Assembly (NCBI RefSeq): GCF_000177195.2
Contig: NC_015953.1
Span: 5,332,001 to 5,396,000, forward strand
DNA: 64,000 bases
Reading direction: 5' to 3'
Origin: Streptomyces sp. SirexAA-E
GTDB taxonomy: Bacteria > Actinomycetota > Actinomycetes > Streptomycetales > Streptomycetaceae
Made by a program: the position numbers and the translations under genes. A model generated the notes under the pieces. The model was not told the DNA's origin. It was given only the letters and a program-made list of their open reading frames with translations, and made no database searches. Position 1 is the stretch's first letter. Each line of letters begins with the position of its first letter. Of the stretch, positions 56,300-64,000 are shown one piece after another.

Positions 56300-57745
56300 A
56301 TGACTTCCACCCACGCCTTCTGGCTGGCCGGCCGCCAGGCCACCGGCGAGGACAGCTTCGACGTCACCAACCCCTGGGACGGCAGGCTCGTCGGTACCGT
56401 GGCCGTGCCGACCGAGGCCCAGACCGAGGAAGCCGTCGCCGCCGCGTACGCCGTGCGCGAGGAGTTCGCCGCGACCCCGGCGCACGTACGCGCCGCCGCG
56501 CTCGACCACGTGGTCCGCCGCCTCACCGAGCGCACCGAGGAGATCGCCCGGCTGATCTCCGCCGAGAACGGCAAGCCCATCAAGTGGGCGCGCGGCGAGG
56601 TCGGCCGCGCCGTCTCCGTCTTCCGGTTCGCCGCCGAGGAGGCCCGCCGCTTCAACGGCGGCGACGCCCAGCGGCTGGACACGGACGCCGGCGGCACCGG
56701 CCGTCTCGGGCTGACCCGGCGCTTCCCGCGCGGACCGGTCCTCGGCATCGCGCCCTTCAACTTCCCGCTCAACCTGAGCGCCCACAAGGTCGCCCCCGCC
56801 ATCGCCGTCGGCGCGCCGATCATCCTGAAGCCGGCCCCGGCCACCCCGATCTCGGCGCTGGTCCTCGGCGAACTGCTGGCCGAGACCGACCTGCCGGCCG
56901 GTTCCTGGTCCGTCCTGACCGTGCCCAACGACAAGATGCCCGCCCTGGTCCAGGACGAGCGACTGCCCGTGATCTCCTTCACCGGCTCAGGACCCGTCGG
57001 TTACTCGATCATGGAGTCGGTGCCCCGCAAGCACTGCACCCTCGAACTCGGCGGCAACGGCGCGGCCGTCGTCCTCGGCGACTGGTCCACGGACGAGGAC
57101 CTGGACCGGGCCGCGAGCCGTATCGCCACCTTCTCCAACTACCAGGGCGGCCAGTCCTGCATCTCGGTGCAGCGCGTCATCGCCGACACCTCGGTGTACG
57201 ACCGGCTCCTCCCCAAGATCGTCGCCGCCGTCGAGGCACTGGTGACCGGCGATCCCTCCGACGCCGCCACCGACGTCGGCCCGCTGGTCAGCGAGGACGC
57301 CGCCCGCCGCGTGGAGGCCTGGGTCGACGAGGCCGTCGCGGCCGGGGCCACCCTCCTGACCGGAGGCAGGCGGGACGGGGCCACCTACGCCCCGACGGTC
57401 CTCACCGACCTGCCCGACACCACCACTCTCGCCGGCGAAGAGGTCTTCGGCCCGGTGCTGTCCGTGCGGCGGACCGACGGCGAGGCCGAGGCCTTCGCCG
57501 CCGTCAACGCCTCCAAGTACGGCCTCCAGGCAGGGGTCTTCACCCATGACCTGCAGACCGCCTTCCGCGCCCACCGCGCCCTGGAGGTCGGCGGCGTGGT
57601 CATCGGCGACGTCCCCTCCTACCGCGCCGACCAGATGCCGTACGGCGGCGCCAAGCAGTCCGGTGTGGGCCGTGAGGGCGTGCGCTACGCGATGGAGGAC
57701 TACACCTACGAGCGGGTCCTGGTCCTCACCGGCCTGGCCCTGTAG
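56300..57745 (+). CDS. Aldehyde dehydrogenase, probable succinate-semialdehyde type
   Basis: A 481-residue aldehyde dehydrogenase: GIAPFNFPLNLSAHKVAPAIAVGAPIILKPAPATP, LELGGNGAAVVLG (general base Glu), and NYQGGQSCISVQR (nucleophile Cys). The GGQSC context differs from that of the two aminobutyraldehyde dehydrogenases in this window, so it belongs to another subgroup. With gabT and pucR nearby, it would take succinate semialdehyde to succinate; other semialdehydes remain possible. The ATG at 56300 follows GGAACC. A TACCGT at 56227-56232 is a possible -10 element. A strong terminator follows at 57762. Confidence 0.86.
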   Translation: MTSTHAFWLAGRQATGEDSFDVTNPWDGRLVGTVAVPTEAQTEEAVAAAYAVREEFAATPAHVRAAALDHVVRRLTERTEEIARLISAENGKPIKWARGEVGRAVSVFRFAAEEARRFNGGDAQRLDTDAGGTGRLGLTRRFPRGPVLGIAPFNFPLNLSAHKVAPAIAVGAPIILKPAPATPISALVLGELLAETDLPAGSWSVLTVPNDKMPALVQDERLPVISFTGSGPVGYSIMESVPRKHCTLELGGNGAAVVLGDWSTDEDLDRAASRIATFSNYQGGQSCISVQRVIADTSVYDRLLPKIVAAVEALVTGDPSDAATDVGPLVSEDAARRVEAWVDEAVAAGATLLTGGRRDGATYAPTVLTDLPDTTTLAGEEVFGPVLSVRRTDGEAEAFAAVNASKYGLQAGVFTHDLQTAFRAHRALEVGGVVIGDVPSYRADQMPYGGAKQSGVGREGVRYAMEDYTYERVLVLTGLAL

Positions 57746-57761
57746 CCCCACGCCACGACCG

Positions 57762-57801
57762 GACCGGCCGGAGCCCGCCGTACAGCGGGCCCCGGCCGGT
57801 C
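57762..57801 (+). terminator. Terminator after the third aldehyde dehydrogenase
   Basis: GACCGGCCGG (57762-57771) pairs with CCGGCCGGTC (57792-57801), and GCCCGC (57773-57778) with GCGGGC (57785-57790), around the loop CGTACA. Confidence 0.85.
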
Positions 57802-57930
57802 CCGTGTCGCGCCGGGCGTCCGCCGCACGGTGGTAGGGGTGGCGCAGATGGGGTACATACGGACGAGTGGTACCGAACGGCACGCGCAAGGCCCGACCAT
57901 CGTCCCGACTCGCGGCGAGGTGAGTTCCTC

Positions 57931-59877
57931 ATGTCCGCCCCATCCGACACACCCCAGGCCCCCAAAGTCACCGAGCGCGAAGCACGGCAGGTGGCCGAGG
58001 CCGCCCGTGAACAGGACTGGCGCAAGCCGAGTTTCGCCAAGGAACTCTTCCTCGGACGCTTCCGTCTCGACCTGCTCCACCCGCACCCCGTGCCCGGCGC
58101 CGAGGACGTGCGGCGCGGCGAGGCCTTCCTCGACCGGCTGCGCGCGTTCTGCGAGACCCACGTCGACGGGGCGCTCATCGAGCGCGAGGCCAAGATCCCC
58201 GACGACGTGGTCAACGGCCTCAAGGAGCTCGGCGCGCTCGGCATGAAGATCGAGACCCGGTACGGGGGCCTCGGCCTCACCCAGGTCTACTACAACAGGG
58301 CGCTGGCACTGGCAGGTTCGGCCAGCCCGGCCATCGGCGCGCTGCTCTCCGCCCACCAGTCCATCGGTGTCCCGCAGCCGCTGAAGATGTTCGGCACCCA
58401 GGAGCAGAAGGACACCTTCCTGCCGCGCCTGGCCCGTACCGACATCTCCGCCTTCCTGCTCACCGAGCCCGACGTCGGCTCCGATCCGGCCAGGCTCGCC
58501 ACCGCCGCCGTCCCCGAGGGCGACGACTACGTCCTGGACGGCGTGAAGCTCTGGACGACCAACGGCGTCGTCGCCGACCTGCTCGTCGTGATGGCCCGGG
58601 TCCCGGCGTCGGACGGACACAAGGGCGGCATCACGGCGTTCGTCGTCGAGGCGGACTCCCCGGGCATCACCGTGGAGCACCGCAACGCCTTCATGGGCCT
58701 GCGCGGCATCGAGAACGGCGTGACCCGCTTCCACGGCGTCCGCGTCCCGGCCGCCAACCGGATCGGCCCCGAGGGCGCCGGTCTCAAGATCGCCCTCACC
58801 ACCCTCAACACCGGCCGCCTCTCGCTGCCCGCCATGTGCGTCGGCGTCGGCAAGTGGTCGCTGAAGATCGCCCGCGAGTGGTCGGCGGTGCGCGAGCAGT
58901 GGGGCCGCCCGGTCGCCCGGCACGAGGCGGTCGGCGCGAAGATCTCCTTCATCGCCGCCACCACCTTCGCCCTGGAGGCGGTCGTCGACCTCTCCTCGCA
59001 GATGGCCGACGAGAGCCGCAACGACATCCGCATCGAGGCCGCCCTCGCCAAGCTGTACGGCTCCGAGATGGGCTGGCGGATCTCCGACGAACTGGTCCAG
59101 ATCCGCGGCGGACGCGGCTTCGAGACGGCCGACTCGCTCGCCGCCCGGGGCGAACGCGCCGTGCCCGCCGAGCAGATGCTCCGCGACATGCGCATCAACC
59201 GGATCTTCGAGGGCTCCACGGAGATCATGCACCTGCTGATCGCCCGTGAGGCCGTCGACGCCCACCTCAAGGTCGCCGGCGACATCATCGACCCCGACAA
59301 GCCCCTCTCCGACAAGGCCAGGGCGGGCGTCGACGCCGCCGGGTTCTACGCCCGCTGGCTCCCCAAGCTCGTCAGCGGACCCGGACAACTGCCCAACGCC
59401 TACGGAGAGTTCCGCGTCCCGGGCCATCCCGACCTCTCCGGCCACCTGCGCCACGTCGAGCGCTCCGCCCGCAAACTGGCCCGCTCGACCTTCTACGCCA
59501 TGTCCCGCTGGCAGGGCCGCATGGAGACCAAGCAGAACTTCCTCGGTCGCATCGTCGACATCGGCGCCGAACTCTTCGCGATGAGCGCCGCCTGCGTCCG
59601 CGCGGAGCACCTGCGTGCCACCGGCGACCACGGCCGCGAGGCCTACCAGCTCGCCGACGTCTTCTGCCGGCAGGCCCGCCTCCGGGTGGAGGAGCTCTTC
59701 GCCCGGCTGTGGGCCAACACCGACGACATCGACCGGCGCGTGGTCGACGGCGTCCTGTCCGGGACGTACGCGTGGCTGGAGGAGGGCGTCATCGACCCCA
59801 GCGGCGACGGCCCCTGGATCGCCGACGCCACCCCGGGCCCGGCCACCGGCGAGAACGTCCACCGTCCCATCCGCTGA
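57931..59877 (+). CDS. Acyl-CoA dehydrogenase (long, ACADVL/FadE-like)
   Basis: A 648-residue flavoprotein, about 250 residues longer than short- or medium-chain enzymes. The N-terminal 50 residues (PKVTEREARQVAEAAREQDWRKPSFAKELFLGRFRLDLLHPHP) precede the dehydrogenase core. The FAD/acyl-CoA motifs include FLLTEPDVGSDPARLAT and DGVKLWTTNG. The catalytic base is expected in the FEGSTEIM segment. A helical C-terminal extension of some 200 residues resembles that of very-long-chain enzymes and could mediate dimerisation or membrane contact. It is transcribed alone between two strong terminators. The acyl substrate is not readable. Confidence 0.9.
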   Translation: MSAPSDTPQAPKVTEREARQVAEAAREQDWRKPSFAKELFLGRFRLDLLHPHPVPGAEDVRRGEAFLDRLRAFCETHVDGALIEREAKIPDDVVNGLKELGALGMKIETRYGGLGLTQVYYNRALALAGSASPAIGALLSAHQSIGVPQPLKMFGTQEQKDTFLPRLARTDISAFLLTEPDVGSDPARLATAAVPEGDDYVLDGVKLWTTNGVVADLLVVMARVPASDGHKGGITAFVVEADSPGITVEHRNAFMGLRGIENGVTRFHGVRVPAANRIGPEGAGLKIALTTLNTGRLSLPAMCVGVGKWSLKIAREWSAVREQWGRPVARHEAVGAKISFIAATTFALEAVVDLSSQMADESRNDIRIEAALAKLYGSEMGWRISDELVQIRGGRGFETADSLAARGERAVPAEQMLRDMRINRIFEGSTEIMHLLIAREAVDAHLKVAGDIIDPDKPLSDKARAGVDAAGFYARWLPKLVSGPGQLPNAYGEFRVPGHPDLSGHLRHVERSARKLARSTFYAMSRWQGRMETKQNFLGRIVDIGAELFAMSAACVRAEHLRATGDHGREAYQLADVFCRQARLRVEELFARLWANTDDIDRRVVDGVLSGTYAWLEEGVIDPSGDGPWIADATPGPATGENVHRPIR

Positions 59878-59890
59878 ACCGGCCGGCACC

Positions 59891-59923
59891 GCGGGGCGCG
59901 TCCACTGCCTGGACGCGCCCCGC
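59891..59923 (+). terminator. Terminator after the acyl-CoA dehydrogenase
   Basis: GCGGGGCGCGTCCA (59891-59904) pairs perfectly with TGGACGCGCCCCGC (59910-59923) around CTGCC, 14 nt past the stop codon. Confidence 0.88.
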
Positions 59924-59956
59924 AGGCACGCCCGGCGCGCGGCAGGATGGGCGACC

Positions 59957-61195
59957 GTGACCGTCATCCACATCCCCGGTTCCAAGTCCGTCACCGCCCG
60001 CGCGCTGTTCCTGGCCGCCGCGGCGGACGGCACGACCACCCTCCTGCGGCCCCTGAGCTCCGACGACACGGAGGGGTTCGCCGAGGGGCTCACCCGCCTC
60101 GGACACGGGGTGACACGCGAGCCGGACCGCTGGCACATCGAGGGACGCCCCGACGGCCCCGCCGTCACCGAGGCCGAGGTCCACTGCCGGGACGGGGCCA
60201 CCACCGCCCGCTTCCTGCCCACGCTCGCCGCCGCCGCGCCCCGCGGGACGTACCGCTTCGACGCCTCGGCCCAGATGCGCCGCCGCCCGCTCGGCCCGCT
60301 CACCGAGGCGCTGCGCGCCCTCGGTGTGGACCTGCGCCACGAGGGGGCCGAGGGCCACCACCCGCTCACCGTACGGGCGTCGGGCGTCAAGGGCGGCGAA
60401 CTCACCCTGAACGCGGGGGAGTCGTCCCAGTACCTCACCGCACTGCTCATGCTCGGCCCGCTCACCGCCGAAGGGCTGCGGATCCACGTCACGGAACTGG
60501 TGTCCGCCCCTTACGTCGAGATCACCCTCGCGATGATGCGGAGCTTCGGCGTCGACGTCGTCCGTGAGGGGAACACCTTCACCGTCCCCCCGGGCGGCTA
60601 CCGCGCCACCACCTACGCCGTGGAGCCCGACGCGTCCACCGCGAGCTACTTCTTCGCCGCCGCGGCGCTCACCGGCCGCGAGGTCACCGTCCCGGGGCTG
60701 GGCACCGGCGCGCTCCAGGGCGACCTGCGCTTCACCGACGTCCTGCGCCGCATGGGCGCCGAGGTGACGACCACGGACACGGGCACGACGGTCCGCTCCA
60801 CCGGGGCGCTCTCGGGCCTCACCGTCAACATGCGCGACATCTCCGACACCATGCCGACCCTGGCCGCCGTCGCACCGTTCGCCTCCTCGCCCGTACGGAT
60901 CGAGGACGTCGCCAACACCCGGGTCAAGGAGTGCGACCGGCTGGAGGCCTGCGCGCGGAACCTGCGCGCCATGGGCGTCACCGTGCACACCGGCCCCGAC
61001 TGGACCGAGATCCACCCCGGCACCCCCCGGCCCGCCGAGATCACCACGTTCGGCGACCACCGCATCGTGATGTCGTTCGCGGTCGCGGCGCTGCGCGTGC
61101 CCGGCGTCACCTACGACGACCCCGGCTGCGTCCGCAAGACGTTCCCCGAGTTCCACGAGGTCTTCGCCCGGTTCGCCGCGGAAGGCGCCGGCTGA
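59957..61195 (+). CDS. EPSP synthase family protein (3-phosphoshikimate 1-carboxyvinyltransferase-like)
   Basis: A 412-residue protein with the two-domain EPSP synthase fold. Key residues (E. coli numbering) are kept: Lys22/Ser23/Arg27 in PGSKSVTAR (Lys10, Ser11, Arg15 here), Arg124 in QMRRRPLGPL, Asp313 in ISDTMP, Glu341/Arg344 in RVKECDRL, Arg386 in GDHRIVM, and Lys411 in RKTFPEF. The loop that binds phosphoenolpyruvate and glyphosate, normally GNAGTAMR, reads RDGATTAR, which puts Ala81 at the Gly96 position. It may be a second aroA or an enzyme for another carboxyvinyl transfer, so I give no symbol. GTG start at 59957 with CAGGAT 8 nt upstream, probably leaderless. Confidence 0.82.
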   Translation: MTVIHIPGSKSVTARALFLAAAADGTTTLLRPLSSDDTEGFAEGLTRLGHGVTREPDRWHIEGRPDGPAVTEAEVHCRDGATTARFLPTLAAAAPRGTYRFDASAQMRRRPLGPLTEALRALGVDLRHEGAEGHHPLTVRASGVKGGELTLNAGESSQYLTALLMLGPLTAEGLRIHVTELVSAPYVEITLAMMRSFGVDVVREGNTFTVPPGGYRATTYAVEPDASTASYFFAAAALTGREVTVPGLGTGALQGDLRFTDVLRRMGAEVTTTDTGTTVRSTGALSGLTVNMRDISDTMPTLAAVAPFASSPVRIEDVANTRVKECDRLEACARNLRAMGVTVHTGPDWTEIHPGTPRPAEITTFGDHRIVMSFAVAALRVPGVTYDDPGCVRKTFPEFHEVFARFAAEGAG

Positions 61196-61232
61196 CCGGA
61201 GAAAATCCCGCGCGCCCGGCCCCGGCGGCGTC

Positions 61233-61245
61233 TACCGTGCGGCCC
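61233..61245 (+). promoter_or_regulatory. Promoter -10 element for the nucleotidyltransferase gene
   Basis: TACCGT at 61233-61238 ends 7 nt before the first ATG (61246) and there is no ribosome-binding site, so the transcript is probably leaderless. Confidence 0.5.
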
Positions 61246-61740
61246 ATGATGACCCGCGGCGACGTCCTGTCCGTCCTCGGCCTGCTCGACCGGGCCGGAG
61301 CCCGGGTGGTGATCGCCGGAGGGTGGGGCGTGGACGCGCTGCTCGGGGAGCAGACCCGTGAGCACCGCGACCTCGACCTGCTGCACGTGCGGGAGCAGGA
61401 GGGCGCCGTCGTCGCGGTCCTCCGGGCCGCCGGATACACCGAGACGCTCGATCGGCGCCCGGTCCGTTTCGTCCTCAGCCACCCCGACGGGCCCGAGATC
61501 GACCTGCACCCGCTGGAGTTCGCCCCCGACGGCTCCGCCGTGCAGTCCTCGTTCGACCCCGAGCGGCCCTTCCGCTACCCGGCCGCCTGCTTCGTGACCG
61601 GCACCGTCGGGACGACCACGGTGCGCTGCCTCTCCGCCGAACAGCAGGCGCGCTTCCACCAGGGGTACGAACCGGCCGCCCACGATGTGGCGGACATGGC
61701 GCACCTGAGGAGGAAGTTCGGCGTCGAGACCCACTTCTGA
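61246..61740 (+). CDS. Nucleotidyltransferase-fold protein (aminoglycoside 2''-adenylyltransferase-like)
   Basis: A 164-residue protein with the nucleotidyltransferase motif GGWGVDALLG followed by the acidic pair RDLDL, which coordinates metal in ANT-type enzymes. The rest, LHVREQEGAVVAVLRAAGYTE and PEIDLHPLEFAPDG, matches small nucleotidyltransferase proteins related to aminoglycoside and lincosamide adenylyltransferases. Genuine resistance activity cannot be inferred; many such proteins are of unknown function. There are adjacent ATG codons at 61246 and 61249. Its -10 element ends 7 nt upstream. It lies between the AroA-like gene and the dxr region with no obvious link. Confidence 0.72.
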   Translation: MMTRGDVLSVLGLLDRAGARVVIAGGWGVDALLGEQTREHRDLDLLHVREQEGAVVAVLRAAGYTETLDRRPVRFVLSHPDGPEIDLHPLEFAPDGSAVQSSFDPERPFRYPAACFVTGTVGTTTVRCLSAEQQARFHQGYEPAAHDVADMAHLRRKFGVETHF

Positions 61741-61809
61741 TCCCGCGATGCCGCACAATCGAGCCCCGGCCGCCGTCGCGGCGGCCGTCGACCGACGACA
61801 GGGGCGGGG

Positions 61810-62067
61810 ATGTTCGGGGTGTCCGGTGGGGGTGACCGGCGGGGCGCGCGCGCACCCGCCGCGGCCTGCGCGGCGGTGACGCCCGCGGGCGTCAGCGGGT
61901 GCGGGGGCGACGGCGGCACCGAGGGCGGCGACGGCAGGGCCGCCACGAGCCCGGGACCCGCCACGCCCGCCTTCCGCGGGGAGATCCCGGACACGCAGGA
62001 CGTCCGCGGGATCCCGCGGGACGCCACGACCGCCCGGTGGGGGGAAATCCGTGCCGCACGCACCTGA
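61810..62067 (+). CDS. Possible small lipoprotein (hypothetical)
   Basis: An 85-residue frame with ATG at 61810 and a GGGGCGGGG just upstream. The N-terminus (RRGARAPAAACAAVTPAGVSGCGGDGG) resembles a lipoprotein signal with a VSGC lipobox, though its hydrophobic core is interrupted by Pro and Gly and is weak. The mature part is Gly/Asp/Thr-rich and ends IPDTQDVRGIPRDATTARWGEIRAA. I do not recognise a family. It precedes dxr by 61 nt. It may be a short or eroded gene, or no gene at all. Confidence 0.38.
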   Translation: MFGVSGGGDRRGARAPAAACAAVTPAGVSGCGGDGGTEGGDGRAATSPGPATPAFRGEIPDTQDVRGIPRDATTARWGEIRAART

Positions 62068-62128
62068 GCCACGCGCCGACGGGGACGCCCTGTCCGCGCG
62101 CACAGCACGAGCGGCGACAATGGTCGCC

Positions 62129-63382
62129 ATGACCGACAGCCCCGCACCCCTCGCCGACCCCCATCTCGTCTTCGACGCGGTACACGGCCGCCGGGATCTG
62201 GTGATCCTCGGCTCCACCGGGTCCATCGGCACCCAGGCCATCGACCTGGTGCTGCGCAACCCGGACCGCTTCCGCGTCACCGCGCTCTCCGCCGCGGGCG
62301 GCCGGGTCGCGCTCCTCGCCGAGCAGGCGCGGCAACTGCGGGTGGACACCGTCGCGGTCGCCGACCCGGACAAGGTGCCGGCGCTGCGTACGGCGCTGCG
62401 CGAGAGCTACGGTGCGGGCGAGCCGCTCCCCGGGATCCTGGCCGGCCCCGACGCCGCGACGGAGCTCGCGGCGAGCGACTGCCACACCGTGCTGAACGGC
62501 ATCACCGGATCGATCGGCCTCGCCCCGACCCTCGCGGCGCTGAAGGCGGGCCGCACGCTGGCGCTCGCCAACAAGGAGTCGCTGATCGTCGGAGGGCCGC
62601 TGGTCAAGGCGCTCGCGGCACCCGGCCAGATCATCCCGGTCGACTCCGAGCACGCCGCGCTCTTCCAGGCGCTGGCCGCCGGCAAGCGCGCCGACGTACG
62701 CAAACTGGTCGTCACCGCGTCCGGCGGGCCCTTCCGGGGGCGTACGCGCGCCGAGCTGGCCGACGTCACCCGCGAGCAGGCGCTCGCCCACCCGACCTGG
62801 GCCATGGGGCCGGTCATCACGGTCAACTCCGCGACCCTGGTCAACAAGGGGCTGGAGGTCATCGAGGCGCACCTCCTCTACGACATCCCGTTCGACCGGA
62901 TCGAGGTCGTGGTCCACCCCCAGTCGTACGTGCACTCGATGGTGGAGTTCACCGACGGCTCCACCCTCGCCCAGGCCACCCCGCCCGACATGCGCGGGCC
63001 GATCGCCGTCGGGCTCGGCTGGCCCGAGCGGGTCCCGGACGCGGCACCCGCCTTCGACTGGACGACCGCCTCCAGCTGGGATTTCCACCCGCTCGACACC
63101 GAGGCGTTCCCCTCCGTCGGGCTCGCCCGGCACGTGGGCGCCCTGGGCGGCACCGCGCCGGCGGTGTTCAACGCGGCCAACGAGGAGTGCGTGGACGCCT
63201 TCCTCGCGGGGCGGCTGCCCTTCAACGGAATCATGGACACGGTCACAGCCGTGGTGGCCGAACACGGCACCCCCGCCACGGGAACTTCACTGACGGTCAC
63301 GGACGTCCTGGAAGCGGAGACCTGGGCCCGGTCCAGGGCCCGTGAACTCTCGGCGGAAGCGACAGCGGAGGCGCACGTATGA
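62129..63382 (+). CDS. dxr: 1-deoxy-D-xylulose 5-phosphate reductoisomerase
   Basis: A 417-residue NADPH-dependent enzyme of the MEP isoprenoid pathway, making 2-C-methylerythritol 4-phosphate; it is the fosmidomycin target. The NADPH motif is LVILGSTGSIGTQAIDL. The metal and substrate regions are ALANKESLIVGG, IPVDSEHAALFQAL, and VVHPQSYVHSMVEF. ATG at 62129; upstream GACAAT (62116-62121) could be a -10 element 7 nt away, again implying a leaderless mRNA. The stop overlaps the rseP start (GTATGA). Confidence 0.95.
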   Translation: MTDSPAPLADPHLVFDAVHGRRDLVILGSTGSIGTQAIDLVLRNPDRFRVTALSAAGGRVALLAEQARQLRVDTVAVADPDKVPALRTALRESYGAGEPLPGILAGPDAATELAASDCHTVLNGITGSIGLAPTLAALKAGRTLALANKESLIVGGPLVKALAAPGQIIPVDSEHAALFQALAAGKRADVRKLVVTASGGPFRGRTRAELADVTREQALAHPTWAMGPVITVNSATLVNKGLEVIEAHLLYDIPFDRIEVVVHPQSYVHSMVEFTDGSTLAQATPPDMRGPIAVGLGWPERVPDAAPAFDWTTASSWDFHPLDTEAFPSVGLARHVGALGGTAPAVFNAANEECVDAFLAGRLPFNGIMDTVTAVVAEHGTPATGTSLTVTDVLEAETWARSRARELSAEATAEAHV

Positions 63383-64000
63383 GCACGACGACGATCCTGA
63401 TGACGGTCCTGGGGATCGCCGTCTTCGCCGTGGGGCTGCTGTTCTCGATCGCCTGGCACGAGCTGGGCCACCTCTCGACGGCCAAGCTCTTCGGCATCAG
63501 GGTGCCGCAGTACATGGTCGGCTTCGGGCCGACCATCTGGTCGCGCAGGAAGGGCGACACGGAGTACGGCATCAAGGCCATCCCGGCCGGCGGCTACATC
63601 CGGATGATCGGCATGTTCCCGCCCGGCCCCGACGGACGGCTCGAGGCGCGCTCCACCTCCCCGTGGCGCGGCATGATCGAGGACGCGAGATCCGCCGCCT
63701 TCGAGGAGCTCCAGCCGGGCGACGAGTCGCGCCTCTTCTACACGCGCAAGCCGTGGAAGCGCGTCATCGTGATGTTCGCCGGGCCCTTCATGAACCTGGT
63801 CCTGGCCGTCGCGATCTTCATGGGCGTGGCCATGACCTTCGGCTTCCAGACCCAGACCACCGAGGTCGCGGGCGTCCAGCAGTGCGTGATCGCCCAGAGC
63901 GAGAACCGCGACACCTGCGAGACCTCCGACCCGGTCTCGCCGGCCAAGGCCGCAGGTCTGGAGGAGGGCGACAAGATCGTCGCCTTCAACGGCCAGAAGA
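63379..64000 (+). CDS. rseP: Site-2 zinc metalloprotease RseP/RasP, partial (cut by window edge)
   Basis: The frame opens at ATG 63379 and runs off the window after 207 codons. It encodes an N-terminal membrane helix with the metalloprotease motif SIAWHELGHL (His-Glu-x-x-His), then VGFGPTIWSRRKGDTEYGIKAIPAGGYIRMIGM, and a second membrane segment (VMFAGPFMNLVLAVAIFMGVAM). A PDZ domain begins at EEGDKIVAFNGQK. S2P proteases cleave anti-sigma factors in the membrane after a first cut by a DegS-type or PrsW protease. The neighbour dxr, overlapping by 4 nt, is the usual partner in Streptomyces, with ispG (gcpE) expected next. Confidence 0.95.
   Translation, partial: MSTTTILMTVLGIAVFAVGLLFSIAWHELGHLSTAKLFGIRVPQYMVGFGPTIWSRRKGDTEYGIKAIPAGGYIRMIGMFPPGPDGRLEARSTSPWRGMIEDARSAAFEELQPGDESRLFYTRKPWKRVIVMFAGPFMNLVLAVAIFMGVAMTFGFQTQTTEVAGVQQCVIAQSENRDTCETSDPVSPAKAAGLEEGDKIVAFNGQK

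Noticed and set aside
57706..60492. A 928-codon open frame on the minus strand opposite the acyl-CoA dehydrogenase and AroA-like genes
   Set aside because: It is antisense to well-supported plus-strand genes; the translation is rich in His, Gly and Val with no motifs. Two perfect terminators cross it.
1..64000. tRNA or rRNA genes, CRISPR arrays, insertion sequences
   Set aside because: I looked for GGTTCGA-type T-loops with CCA ends, regularly spaced repeats, and transposase motifs and saw none that convinced me. A tRNA could still be missed by eye; a tRNAscan-SE run would settle it.

Overview
The window is a very GC-rich actinobacterial chromosome segment, almost certainly from a Streptomyces. 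The evidence is the sporulation sigma factor WhiG, the four-gene type I signal peptidase cluster sipWXYZ, a DUF6243 protein, a DasR-type operator at a chitinase gene, several promoters placed 6-9 nt before a start codon, and a gene order that, from memory, follows the rpsP-to-dxr region of S. coelicolor. I see no rRNA, tRNA, CRISPR array, insertion sequence, prophage or integrated plasmid. Most of it is core chromosome.

Region 1 (1-11983) holds the translation block rpsP-khpA-rimM-trmD-rplS. It is preceded by a SprT-like metalloprotease gene and the truncated start of a divergent methyltransferase gene. Four tandem signal peptidase I genes follow, then a short-overlap string of Nudix, DUF2469, YraN, YifB/ComM and DprA. 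The last three point to DNA uptake or processing. Region 2 (11984-19562) holds whiG, a TetR regulator, an outward-facing M23 peptidase, then rpsB-tsf-pyrH-frr-cdsA, with hairpins in the rpsB and pyrH leaders. Region 3 (19563-25445) holds a small DUF6243 gene, rlmN, and a thiamine ABC transporter (thiBPQ) under a TPP riboswitch. Region 4 (25436-32017) holds a NarL-type two-component system, a GT87 membrane protein with a PimB'-like mannosyltransferase, and a two-gene ABC transporter whose ATPase has lost the usual signature motif.

Region 5 (32222-57745) is dominated by amine catabolism. A class III aminotransferase and an Lrp regulator lie divergent from an aminobutyraldehyde dehydrogenase. 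Further on come a second such dehydrogenase, a spermidine/putrescine ABC transporter (solute-binding protein, ATPase, two permeases) and a PuuB-like FAD oxidase. GabT, a PucR regulator and a third aldehyde dehydrogenase complete the set. Together they can import polyamines, oxidise or transaminate them to gamma-aminobutyraldehyde and GABA, and send GABA to succinate. Unrelated genes are interspersed: adenosine deaminase, GDPD, DUF4190, NADAR, a GH18 chitinase with a dre site, PAP2, and a VirD4-like membrane ATPase. Region 6 (57746-64000) holds a long acyl-CoA dehydrogenase, an AroA-like enzyme with alanine at the position equivalent to E. coli Gly96, a nucleotidyltransferase, a possible small lipoprotein gene, dxr, and the start of rseP.

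I found no wholly new multi-gene system. The observations most worth testing are the AroA-like protein with its altered active-site loop, the ABC ATPase with degenerate motifs, the hairpins at the start of the SprT-like gene and before pyrH, the chromosomal VirD4-like ATPase, and the regulatory DNA of the polyamine cluster. All function calls come from reading translated sequence. No database search was run.
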